From Thermoanaerobaculia bacterium (GTDB taxonomy: Bacteria > Acidobacteriota > Thermoanaerobaculia > Multivoradales > J023), in assembly GCA_028066595.1 (NCBI GenBank), contig JALCBJ010000005.1, positions 107,933 through 171,932 of the forward strand: 64,000 bases of DNA, written 5' to 3'. The position numbers and the translations under genes are program-made. Of this stretch, positions 15,780-23,767 are shown piece by piece (within the stretch, counting starts at the first letter, position 1; each line of letters begins with the position of its first letter). The notes below the pieces were generated by a model, which had not been told where the DNA came from, searched no databases, and saw only the letters and a program-made list of their open reading frames with translations.

Positions 15780-17114
15780 ATGGACCACTGTTCAGCTCGA
15801 CTCTCCCTTGTCTGTTTGTTACTCGCGACCTGCCTTGCAGCTGCCGCGACAGCCGAATCCCCATCGCCGATCGACCTGAAGACCGGCGAGCTCGAAGTCT
15901 CGACATCCTTCTCTCATCTCGATCCGGTGGTCACCCACGCTGTGAGCTCCATCGAGCGCGGTAGAACGTGGTTTCGATACGACCCCTTCGGAAGCCGGCT
16001 GTTCTTCACAGACGCGCTCCGGCTGAACGAGGTTCTGGCCGGCGTCACACCCCGTCAGGCGCTGGCGTTGGGCGTGAAGGTCGATTCCGACAATCTTCCC
16101 GGTTCGGTCCGAGATGCGCTCCGACGCGGTGAGGTGGACCTCGACGATCCTGCGGTGACCCGTTTCCTCTTTCAACGATTCGCGGTGGTCGGCGTTGTGG
16201 CCGAAGTGACGGACGACGGTAAGCTCGAGAACCTCGGTATTACCTGCGCACTCTGCCATTCGACAGTCGATGACTCGCTGGCTCCAGGTGTCGGGCGCCG
16301 GTTGGACGGTTGGGCCAATCGCGATCTCGACGTTGGAACCATTCTCTCGCTGGCGCCCAATCTCCAGCCCTTCGCGGATCTACTGGGCGTCCCGGTAGAT
16401 ACGGTCCGCGCCGTGTTGCAGAGCTGGGGGCCAGGCCGGTTCGATGCGCACCTCAATCTCGACGGCAAGGCGTTTCGGCCTGACGGTGCGTCGGGTTCTG
16501 TATTGATACCGCCTGCGTTCGGCTTGGCGGGTGTCAACCTCCATACCTATGAAGGTTGGGGTTCCGTGACGTATTGGAATGCGTTCGTCGCTGGACACGA
16601 AATGAACGGTTTGGGCCGTTTCTACGATCCGAGATTGGCAGATGCGGAGAAGTACCCGATCGCTGCTGCAGCCGGACTGGACGATGTCCGGGAAGTACCT
16701 GATCTGGTGACTCGTCGCTTGGCGGACCTCCATCTCTACCAGCTGGCGATGCCGGCGCCGACACCTCCGGAAGGCAGCTTCGACCCGGAAGCTGCCGCGC
16801 GTGGCGGCACCCTGTTTCTGGGCAAGGCGGCCTGTGCTGACTGTCACGTGCCACCCTTGTTCACCGAGCCTGGATGGAATCTGCATACGCCGGAGGAGAT
16901 CGGGATCGACTCGTTCCAGGCGGATAGAGGTCCGGAAGGGCGCTATCGGACGACTCCGCTGAAAGGACTCTGGAGTCACATGCGCGGTGGCTTCTACCAC
17001 GATGGTCGGTTCGAGACCCTTCTGGAGGTCATCGAACACTACGACCAACACTTCGACCTCGAGCTGACGGATGCCGAGAAGGCCGATCTCACCGAATATT
17101 TGAAGTCTCTCTAG
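15780..17114 (+). CDS. Diheme c-type cytochrome (cytochrome c peroxidase-like)
   Basis: A 444-residue exported protein with a signal peptide (about residues 1-23, ending in Ala-rich 'CLAAAATAES'). Two haem c sites are visible, 'CALCH' near residue 157 and 'CADCH' near residue 354, the latter in 'FLGKAACADCHVPPLF'. The C-terminal block 'YRTTPLKGLWSHMRGGFYHDGRFETLLEVIEHYDQHF' matches the di-haem cytochrome c peroxidase/MauG superfamily, where it carries the distal ligand region. It would act in the periplasm, taking electrons from a small cytochrome to reduce peroxide or oxidise a substrate. A promoter with a palindrome lies upstream; the SufR-like regulator gene is convergent downstream. Confidence 0.87.
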   Translation: MDHCSARLSLVCLLLATCLAAAATAESPSPIDLKTGELEVSTSFSHLDPVVTHAVSSIERGRTWFRYDPFGSRLFFTDALRLNEVLAGVTPRQALALGVKVDSDNLPGSVRDALRRGEVDLDDPAVTRFLFQRFAVVGVVAEVTDDGKLENLGITCALCHSTVDDSLAPGVGRRLDGWANRDLDVGTILSLAPNLQPFADLLGVPVDTVRAVLQSWGPGRFDAHLNLDGKAFRPDGASGSVLIPPAFGLAGVNLHTYEGWGSVTYWNAFVAGHEMNGLGRFYDPRLADAEKYPIAAAAGLDDVREVPDLVTRRLADLHLYQLAMPAPTPPEGSFDPEAAARGGTLFLGKAACADCHVPPLFTEPGWNLHTPEEIGIDSFQADRGPEGRYRTTPLKGLWSHMRGGFYHDGRFETLLEVIEHYDQHFDLELTDAEKADLTEYLKSL

Positions 17115-17158
17115 CGGACCCTGCCAGCGCGCCCCGGCTCTGCTAGACCGGTCAGAAT

Positions 17159-17917
17159 CTAGTCGTCGTTTTCGGGTTCCCACGCGAAGAGAGCGTCGGA
17201 GACCGATTCCAGACGCCGGTCGAGTACTGTGAATACGCACCGACCGTCACCTGCCTGGAAGCGCTCGGTGCGTACGACGTCGCGCTGCAGCAGGCGGCGT
17301 AAGACGGAGACCGTGACGCTGCACAGCGCCGGCCGCCGTTTCGCCACCTCGAGATAGGGGCAGTTCATTTCGACGAGTCGCACCTCGTCGCCGTCGCCGT
17401 ATTCGACACGGCAGAACGGATCGTCGGTCTTGTAAATGTTACGAAGCGCCGCGAGTCGTTCGTCCAGAGACTTGCCGTCGATCTGTGGTAGCAGCTGCTC
17501 TACCTTCTTCGACGCGATCTCCTCGAGAAGACTGTGGAGCGCTTCGGGACCCAGACGGTCGGCCGCCGCATCGATCAGAGCGACCGCCAACTCGTCATAC
17601 TCCTTTGGAAAGAGGTGGTCTCCGGCCGCGGTCAGGTGGTAGACGGACCGAGGCCGTCCGGGGCCGGGAGCGCTGCGGTCGATCTGTCTCGCGATCCAGC
17701 CATCCGCCTCGAGCCGTCCCAGTTGCTGACGCGCGGCTTCGTATGTGATTCCGTTGCGTTCGGCGATCTCCGCGACGCCTGCCGCCCGGTCGCGCTTGAG
17801 TGCGATCAGAATCGAGCGCCGGGGCTCGCCTAGCGTGTCGAGGGTTTGTGATCCCTCGTTCTCGGTCCCGTTCCGCGCCGACTCTGTCTTCACATCGGTC
17901 TCCTCATGCGAGCCCAT
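17159..17917 (-). CDS. SufR/DeoR-like Fe-S transcriptional regulator lacking one Cys
   Basis: A 252-residue regulator. A winged helix-turn-helix at residues 30-90 ('VAEIAERNGITYEAARQQLG..EADGWI') is followed by a domain with 'EMNCPYLEVAKRRPALCSVT' and 'AGDGRCVFTV'. This is the C-x12-C...C pattern of SufR, which binds an Fe-S cluster and represses the suf operon. Typical relatives have another Cys seven residues before the last one; here that place is Phe ('ERFQAGDGRC'). The ORF track start (18022) would lie inside the divergent promoter and adds 35 domain-less residues, so ATG 17917 is preferred although no strong ribosome site is seen. It sits between two cytochrome genes and may sense redox or iron. 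Confidence 0.8.
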   Translation of the reverse strand: MGSHEETDVKTESARNGTENEGSQTLDTLGEPRRSILIALKRDRAAGVAEIAERNGITYEAARQQLGRLEADGWIARQIDRSAPGPGRPRSVYHLTAAGDHLFPKEYDELAVALIDAAADRLGPEALHSLLEEIASKKVEQLLPQIDGKSLDERLAALRNIYKTDDPFCRVEYGDGDEVRLVEMNCPYLEVAKRRPALCSVTVSVLRRLLQRDVVRTERFQAGDGRCVFTVLDRRLESVSDALFAWEPENDD

Positions 17918-18011
17918 GGTAGCGAGTTCGGCGGATTGGCGCACGTTGGGCTCCGCTGGATGACTTGCCGAGTGGGCCGAAACGGGATGTAGAGGTGTCG
18001 GACACTGTGCA

Positions 18012-18053
18012 TTGACGTACATCGCTCTAGCAGATAGATTGGCAATAGTATCT
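18012..18053 (+). promoter_or_regulatory. Promoter and palindrome between SufR-like gene and cytochrome lipoprotein
   Basis: TTGACG (18012-18017), 17-bp spacer, TAGATT (18035-18040) is a good promoter for the gene at 18095. An inverted repeat AGATA-N12-TATCT (18032-18053) covers the -10 box and the expected start point. It is a likely operator for the divergently encoded SufR-like regulator. Confidence 0.6.
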
Positions 18054-18094
18054 CGAAAAGCTACCGATTTCGGCAGGATGAAAGGAGTCGGATA

Positions 18095-20167
18095 ATGTGC
18101 TCATCCCTGCCTGCGATACGAAGATTCGCCATAGGGTCCGTCTCGATATCGTTCGCCTGCGTGCTCGGTTGTGGCGGACAAGGCACGACATCGGAGCCGC
18201 AGGCGGCGGATCGTGAGCTGCTGTCGGCCGGATCGGCCGTGGTGTGTGACAACACGGCTCCACCGGTCACCCTGCAACTCGACTGCCCCGCGTTGCCGAA
18301 CACCGTCGCGTCGGGTCAGATGCAGTCGTCGTCGGCTGGCGAAGTGCTCGACTACGATCTCTTTGCCTGGAACTCGTTCATCGCGCTCAACTGGCCGGCG
18401 ATCGTACCGAGCGCGGCCAACGGGTATCGGCGCGGTTTCCCCGACACGTCGCGCAGCTTTGCTGCTGCGCAGGCTGCGGATCTGACGGTCTGGGAGACCC
18501 TGAAGGAGAAGCGGGAGATCTTCCTCGCAGACCCGTTCACCGGTGAGATCACGCCGGATCCGCAGGTCAGTCCTTGGAACGCGGCGCCGGTCTATGGGCC
18601 AGCAGATCAACAAGTTCCGCTGTGCGAGGACGTGAAGGCGCAGGACCTGGCGATGAGTCGCGAGATCGTCTTCGCCGTCAAGGGCAACCTCTTCGATACG
18701 CAGGACGAAACCGCCGAGGTTGCTTCAGAGGCCCGAGAGACCGATGCCGTGCTGTGCAAGGGGCACGATCCAAACTGTGGGATCTCGGGGACCGCGGTCG
18801 GTCCGCGCGTGTGGAAGGGGCAGCCGAATGACCAGGGCGTGCCGGTGGTCTACGAGGTGAAGGTCAATTGGGACTTCTATGACTACCTGCAGAACTTCGA
18901 GGCCGGGCCTTTGTGGAACCAGCCGATCGCCCGGCAGGCCGCGACGCGAGGCGACATCCGTTTGCCCGCTCGCACCAGTGCAGGGGAGGCAGCCTATGTA
19001 CCGGCTGGATCCCACGTATCGAGTCCTGCGTCCGGGCAGCAAGTACGCGGACCGAATCCCCTGGTCGCGGGCTACTCTGCCGAATCCTGTTTGACAGGAA
19101 GTCGCGAGACTCCGTGTCCCGTGGGTTCGATTCACCTCAAGGCAGCATGGTTGCCGATCAGTGAGGCCGATGCCGACTCGGGCAAGTACCACGTGGCCGA
19201 AGCCTTCTACTACCGAAATTCCGGGGCTGAGAAATGCAGGGCTCCGCAGCTCTTCGGATTGATCGGTTTGCACATCATCCAGAGGATCCACCAGCAGGAG
19301 TTCGAGGGCGGCCAGGCGCAGGAACCGGCCCGCCCTGCCGGCGGGACCTTCGTATTCGCCACTTGGGAGCATGTGGACAACGACGAGCAGGGTCTCACCT
19401 ACGCCAATCTCGGACCCACGCAGTTCGACGGCGAGCCAGTGGACGATCCGATGCCGTATCCCAACGTCGACGCAGGAGAAGACGCCATCGATTTGCGTCG
19501 TGTGTACGATCTTCTGCCTTCGACGAAGGCTGCCAATCAATTGGTACATGATGCGTTGGGATGCTCCGGATCGCAGCCGAGCGTCTGGTGTAACTATGAG
19601 CTCATCGGTACCCAGTATCGGGCAACGAACTTGCCGTCGCCGGCACCCACGCTGCTGACGGTGATTCCCGATCAGCCACTTCCCAACGTCGAGAGCCCGG
19701 CCGGTTCGGGTCAGCCCTACTACCTGGCGAATCTCGTGATCGAAAGCAATCTGGGACTTCAACAGTTCCAGGGAGTGCCGCCGGCGTTTGCGCCGGTCGC
19801 GCACTTCACCTCGCCGAAGCCGCCGCCGGGGACCAGTGGTCGCACACGTGGTCAAGGCGGAGGAGCGCCGGAGATCCTGGCGAACTCGGACGACTTTCAT
19901 TTCCAGCACGGCTACAACAACCTCGCGTGGCGTATCGCCCCGCGGGTCAAGGATGCCGAACCCAAGAGCGACATCGACAACAACGGCGGAACGTTCGCGG
20001 GCAGCAAGCGCGGAGCGTTCAACATGGGTGGATGCATGGGCTGCCACGGCGTTGCTCAGACGCAGGGATACTCGTTCAGTTTCGTGCTGCTCGACAACCA
20101 GGCGGGTGGCAGCCCCGACACCCAGACCGAGGTAGTGATTCCGCCGTTGCCACTCGGTGCCGAGTAG
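18095..20167 (+). CDS. Large lipoprotein with a C-terminal haem c site
   Basis: A 690-residue protein with AGGAG 8 nt before the ATG. The N-terminus (FAIGSVSISFACVLGC) is a lipoprotein signal with lipobox VLGC. Two Asp/Pro-rich halves contain 'YDLFAWNSFIALNWPA' and 'LIGLHIIQRI..FVFATWEHVDN', blocks seen in large uncharacterised bacterial cytochrome-associated proteins. A single haem site 'GGCMGCHGVAQ' lies 34 residues before the end. It is expected on the outer or inner membrane facing the periplasm and could pass electrons to or from the diheme cytochrome at 15780. Probably controlled by the divergent SufR-like protein through the palindrome at 18032. The function beyond haem binding is not known. 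Confidence 0.8.
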   Translation: MCSSLPAIRRFAIGSVSISFACVLGCGGQGTTSEPQAADRELLSAGSAVVCDNTAPPVTLQLDCPALPNTVASGQMQSSSAGEVLDYDLFAWNSFIALNWPAIVPSAANGYRRGFPDTSRSFAAAQAADLTVWETLKEKREIFLADPFTGEITPDPQVSPWNAAPVYGPADQQVPLCEDVKAQDLAMSREIVFAVKGNLFDTQDETAEVASEARETDAVLCKGHDPNCGISGTAVGPRVWKGQPNDQGVPVVYEVKVNWDFYDYLQNFEAGPLWNQPIARQAATRGDIRLPARTSAGEAAYVPAGSHVSSPASGQQVRGPNPLVAGYSAESCLTGSRETPCPVGSIHLKAAWLPISEADADSGKYHVAEAFYYRNSGAEKCRAPQLFGLIGLHIIQRIHQQEFEGGQAQEPARPAGGTFVFATWEHVDNDEQGLTYANLGPTQFDGEPVDDPMPYPNVDAGEDAIDLRRVYDLLPSTKAANQLVHDALGCSGSQPSVWCNYELIGTQYRATNLPSPAPTLLTVIPDQPLPNVESPAGSGQPYYLANLVIESNLGLQQFQGVPPAFAPVAHFTSPKPPPGTSGRTRGQGGGAPEILANSDDFHFQHGYNNLAWRIAPRVKDAEPKSDIDNNGGTFAGSKRGAFNMGGCMGCHGVAQTQGYSFSFVLLDNQAGGSPDTQTEVVIPPLPLGAE

Positions 20168-20433
20168 CTCGAACGAGCGGTCCCCGCAGCGGAAGCCCGG
20201 CCGCGGGGGGGGGGCGGCTCCGCCGAGGCGTGTCTACGCGAGTCCGATCGGCAGGGCTCCTTGATTCCGAGGAAGAGCAAGTCGTCTCCGGTCGCCGCGC
20301 GGTGGCATGAGGGTCCTGATCGGCTCGATCGACCCTCAGTTTGATTTCGGATCTTGGACAGTATCTTCCGATCTGAAAGATGGTCTTTCTGTGACACGAT
20401 GAGGTTATTGGACAGGCAGAAAGCGAGAATTCG
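20168..20433. other. Intergenic region with poly-G tract and inverted repeat
   Basis: No gene is seen. A run of ten G lies at 20205-20214. Near the cupin gene an inverted repeat GAAAGA-TGG-TCTTTC (20376-20390) lies about 45 nt upstream of the start codon and could be an operator or a leader hairpin. Confidence 0.4.
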
Positions 20434-20889
20434 ATGAATCAGCCTACGGCTATGCCGTTTCCACCGGAGCTTTTCCAGCTCCGCCAGGACACGAATTCGG
20501 TTCGGTCGGTGATTGACCAGTTGCAGCCCCTCGGTCTGCAGTGGCAGGTCGAGGAAGACGCAGATCGGGATCGAGTCCGCGCTCTGGCACCGCTCTTCGT
20601 CGACTCCGAGGCCGGTGAGATCTGGGCCGTCGCGGCGGTAGAGAACTGGGGCTCACCTCGGCACGAACACAACGACGGTGGGATCTACGGTGAGCTGGTG
20701 ATCACCATGGCTGGCGCGCTCGACGACGTCACCGACGACGGACGAGCAGTGCAATGTCTACCGGGCACTGTGTTGTGGCATGCCGGTGGTACCGTTCACC
20801 AGGCCACGGGGGAGTTCTGGGTCGGGATCTACCATCAACCCAGAGGCTCAACACCGCGGCCTATCGAGGACGATCCGGATACCCTCTGA
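20434..20889 (+). CDS. Cupin-domain protein
   Basis: A 151-residue protein. The two cupin motifs are visible: 'PRHEHNDGGIYGELVITMAG' (H-x-H with a Glu later, motif 1) and 'LPGTVLWHAGGTVHQATG' (P-G with two His, motif 2), so it probably binds one metal ion. The residues 'WAVAAVENWGS' before motif 1 and 'GIYHQPRG' at the end resemble small cupins of the anti-sigma ChrR C-terminal or AraC-sensor type. No catalytic class can be named. It lies 20 nt before the broken VOC gene, which has its own ribosome site overlapping the end region, so they were probably co-transcribed. Confidence 0.72.
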   Translation: MNQPTAMPFPPELFQLRQDTNSVRSVIDQLQPLGLQWQVEEDADRDRVRALAPLFVDSEAGEIWAVAAVENWGSPRHEHNDGGIYGELVITMAGALDDVTDDGRAVQCLPGTVLWHAGGTVHQATGEFWVGIYHQPRGSTPRPIEDDPDTL

Positions 20890-20908
20890 CTTCGTCTGGA
20901 GGCCGACC

Positions 20909-21308
20909 ATGCCGAAGCTCTTTCGCGTTCTGTTGCCCGTTTCGGATATCGAGCGGGCTGCGTCCTTTTACGCGGCGGTGCTTGGCCAGCAGGGGTATCG
21001 GGTGTCGCCCGGCCGCCACTACTTCGACTGTGAGGGAACGATCCTCGCGTGCTACGACCCGGCCGCCGACGGCGACGGCGGAGAGGCCGTGCCGCTGACC
21101 GAGTCGTTGTACTTGGCGGTCGACGATCTGAAGGACGGAACAACGAGCACGCGACGCGGGCGCCAGCTTCAGTACGCACGTCGTGCCCGATGTCGGTCCT
21201 CTGGGCGAGATCGCGGATCGCCCCTGGGGCGAACGCTCGGTGTATTGCGAAGATCCGTTCGGCAACCCGCTGTGTTTCGTCGCTCGCGGAACGGAGTTCG
21301 TCGGCTGA
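20909..21308 (+). pseudogene. VOC/glyoxalase-family protein, frameshifted
   Basis: The ATG at 20909 follows GGAGG. The first 78 or so residues ('FRVLLPVSDIERAASFYAAVLG', 'HYFDCEGTILACYDP') are a clear vicinal-oxygen-chelate domain. After 'LYLAVDDLKD' the track ORF turns into Arg-rich nonsense. In the next frame the coding resumes as 'EQRARDAGASFSTHVVPD' and ends 'ERSVYCEDPFGNPLCFVARG', the expected metal-binding Glu/'DPFGN' end. Removing one G at about 21139 joins the halves into a normal protein of about 132 residues; the span is 400 nt (3n+1). It could be assembly error or a real lesion. The role of the intact protein is unknown (glyoxalase, dioxygenase or resistance type). Confidence 0.8.
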
Positions 21309-21368
21309 AGGGCTGGCACCGTGCCGCCTTCAACCAATGGAAGGAGACTCGGACTCTCGGTACGCCCT

Positions 21369-21432
21369 GATCCCGCCTCGATACGTTGATCCCGTCTCGA
21401 TGCGTTGATCCCGTCTCGATACGTTGATCCCG
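21369..21432. repeat. 19-bp tandem repeat, 3.3 copies
   Basis: Unit gatcccgtctcgatacgtt, with one or two changes between copies, at 21369-21387, 21388-21406 and 21407-21425, plus a partial copy to 21432. It lies between the converging VOC and lipase genes, ending just at the lipase stop. Confidence 0.8.
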
Positions 21433-21435
21433 GCG

Positions 21436-23472
21436 CTAACCGAACATCGCCTCGGTCCCCTCGGCGTTGGGTTCGCCGGCGACACACCAAGCCGTGAGAT
21501 GCGCCATCAGGTTCAGCTCGGTTGCTGTGAGATGGGTCTTGAACGTGGAGTAGTTCGGGAACCCCGAATAGGAGTTGGGGTCGTCGAAGTCGCCGAGGAT
21601 CGCCTGGACTTCGGGCTGCAGCTGGTCGTACCAGTCGCGGACCCGGTCGAGGTAGAACCAAAGGATCTCGATCTGGCGTTGCGACCCGTCTGCCCGGGTT
21701 CCGTGGACGTGAAACCAGGTGTTGTCGACCACCCGCAGGGTCTGTCGTACGCGAGGTGTGGACTGCTTCACGCCGGGTTTTCCAGGCCCCAGATCCTCCG
21801 GGTCGACGGTATTGCCCATCGCTTTCCACAGACCGGTGAGGAACTCGACGAAGCCGCTCGACTCGAAGACGTGGCTGTGGGCGTAGACCGGCTTCTCGGG
21901 ATCCTCGTCTCCCGCGTACAGAACGTAGCCTTTGTCCTTATCGTAGGGCTGGTAACCGAAGAGCGGCGGAATCTGTGCGGAGACCACGATGCGGGTGCCG
22001 GGTGCCTCTGTGGTACCTCCTGAGCCGTCGGGCACCATGACGCCACGAGCTCCGGTCATCAACGGCTCCGACGAGTTGACGAAAGCGAGAACCCGATCGA
22101 CGTCGTCGTAGCTCAGCGCGTTGGCGACGCCGGTGTTCTCCAGGTTTCCCCCGTCGGCGAATCGGGTTGCCTTCAGATCTGGCTCCGGAGAGGCGCCCTG
22201 GACCGGCCAATAGAAATACTCGGGGATCAGATCCTTCAGATCGCCGATTACGCCCAGGAAGTCTCCGACCAGCGGTGCCAGATGCGCCTTGGCGTCACGA
22301 AACGGCTCGAGAGCTTCGTCCTCGAGACGATGCAGGACCCGGTGCGCGGCGGAGGCCTTGAGATGACGTCGAGCCATGGCGCGGGTTTCCTCGCGATGCT
22401 CCAGCGCGGCAGCGACGAGTTGGGAAGGGTCGTCGTGCCACTGCGTGAACAGGTTCTGAAGGACTTCGGCGAAGAAGGCGCTGCTGGATCCCACCGCGTC
22501 GGTGAGCGACCACTGGCGGCTCTGGCCTACGGAGGCATCGCGACCTGAAATTGCCAACAGCGAGCAGTTGAAGGCGAAGCACGTCAGCCCGCCGCCGCCC
22601 GCCTGCCGGCCGTTGGCGTCGGCACCATCCGGGTGGCTTACGATCCCCGACCAAAACGGCGTGCATTGCACCGGCGCCAGGAGCTGGAAAGCCTGATTTG
22701 TTCGTTGCAGGAACATCGAGGTATTGCAGACGAGGTACGGACGGCGGCTGTGCTCCGGGTCGTTGGCCGTGACCAGATGGGCCGTTTCCCCCGTCAGGGA
22801 AGGATTGGGGGCCAACACGTCGCGCTGCAGCACGGCTTCGTCATACGAGAACAGGGACGTCGGTGCAGCGTCCTCGCCACCTTCGTAGAGTCCGTAGGGC
22901 TCGAGGAGGTGGATTCCGACCAAGGTCTGCCACACACTGTGCGCCGGTACGCCGCCGAATAAGTGGAGCATCAGAGCTTTCAGTGCCAATCCTGCGGGCG
23001 CGAAGCTCCTGGCCGCGATCGCCAGGCCAATGTTGCCTTCGGGTAGCTCGTCGAGGGTTTCGGCCATGGAATGATCTTGAGTTTTCGTCGGCACCAACCG
23101 TCCGGGATCGGCGACGAATCGATTCAAGTAGTCGTCGTCGGGGGTGGAAGAGGGAAGATAGGTCCACGTGGTGCCGAGCCACGATCCACCCGAGACCGTC
23201 GACAGGGCACGCGCCAGGGAGACCAAGTCGCGGTCGGCCGACGTGAGGGCCCGAAGCGCCCTCATCTGGCCCATCCCTGCGGTGAGCGCACGAGAGCCTC
23301 CTCCCGAAAGGCAGATCGCGACGTCGCCCGGGGTATCTCCGAGCTCCACGAAGTCGGAAGTCTCGAGTCGCGAGCCCTCGGGAGTAGGGATGACTCGAGC
23401 GTCGAGGGTTTGTGGGGTCGTCGAGGGCTCGGGCGACTTGGACCCTGAGCTGTGCGAGTGGTGGCCAGGCAT
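21436..23472 (-). CDS. Patatin/cytosolic PLA2-like lipase
   Basis: A 678-residue protein from ATG at 23472, preceded by GAGG; the track ORF adds 62 upstream residues without support. The lipase core shows 'ICLSGGGSRALTAGMGQMRAL' (oxyanion GGGxR, about residues 57-61), 'ALSTVSGGSWLGTTW' (nucleophile, likely S94) and 'RFADGGNLENTGVANAL' (catalytic Asp in DGG). This is the Ser-Asp dyad of patatin and cPLA2-type acyl hydrolases. The S-G-G-S-W form is nearer to fungal phospholipase B/cPLA2 than to bacterial patatins. No signal peptide is seen; the N-terminal 40 residues are His/Ser/Pro-rich. It would cleave fatty acids from phospholipids. It is divergent from the Ser/Thr kinase. Confidence 0.85.
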   Translation of the reverse strand: MPGHHSHSSGSKSPEPSTTPQTLDARVIPTPEGSRLETSDFVELGDTPGDVAICLSGGGSRALTAGMGQMRALRALTSADRDLVSLARALSTVSGGSWLGTTWTYLPSSTPDDDYLNRFVADPGRLVPTKTQDHSMAETLDELPEGNIGLAIAARSFAPAGLALKALMLHLFGGVPAHSVWQTLVGIHLLEPYGLYEGGEDAAPTSLFSYDEAVLQRDVLAPNPSLTGETAHLVTANDPEHSRRPYLVCNTSMFLQRTNQAFQLLAPVQCTPFWSGIVSHPDGADANGRQAGGGGLTCFAFNCSLLAISGRDASVGQSRQWSLTDAVGSSSAFFAEVLQNLFTQWHDDPSQLVAAALEHREETRAMARRHLKASAAHRVLHRLEDEALEPFRDAKAHLAPLVGDFLGVIGDLKDLIPEYFYWPVQGASPEPDLKATRFADGGNLENTGVANALSYDDVDRVLAFVNSSEPLMTGARGVMVPDGSGGTTEAPGTRIVVSAQIPPLFGYQPYDKDKGYVLYAGDEDPEKPVYAHSHVFESSGFVEFLTGLWKAMGNTVDPEDLGPGKPGVKQSTPRVRQTLRVVDNTWFHVHGTRADGSQRQIEILWFYLDRVRDWYDQLQPEVQAILGDFDDPNSYSGFPNYSTFKTHLTATELNLMAHLTAWCVAGEPNAEGTEAMFG

Positions 23473-23767
23473 AGGTGTTTCCTCGAGGGTGCGCCAGCGC
23501 ACGCGGCTAGGCGAGCCACGTACGCCAAGATCTTTGGTGCGCGTGACCGAAATCATCGGCTCCGCGGCGCCAAAGTAGAGTTGAATCAGCCGTTTTGGGC
23601 AGTGTATCTCGATCCGGGGATTGATCGCATGGAAAAACCGTTCTTTTCTGGCGGTCATCCCAGCTCGCTTTCGTAGTCATATTGACGAGTCGGGGAGGCG
23701 ATAAACTCTCCCCACCAGCCGACTAGCTCCTTCTTGGTCCACCTCGCCCCCCGCGGACCCGCACCTC

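Noticed and set aside
18725-20047. Minus-strand ORF of 440 residues
   Set aside because: Shadow of the haem-bearing lipoprotein on the plus strand; no domain and no ribosome site.
23692-23713. GGGGAG ... CTCCCC inverted repeat upstream of the kinase gene
   Set aside because: Short 6-bp arms without a T-run or matching promoter spacing; too weak to call an operator or terminator.
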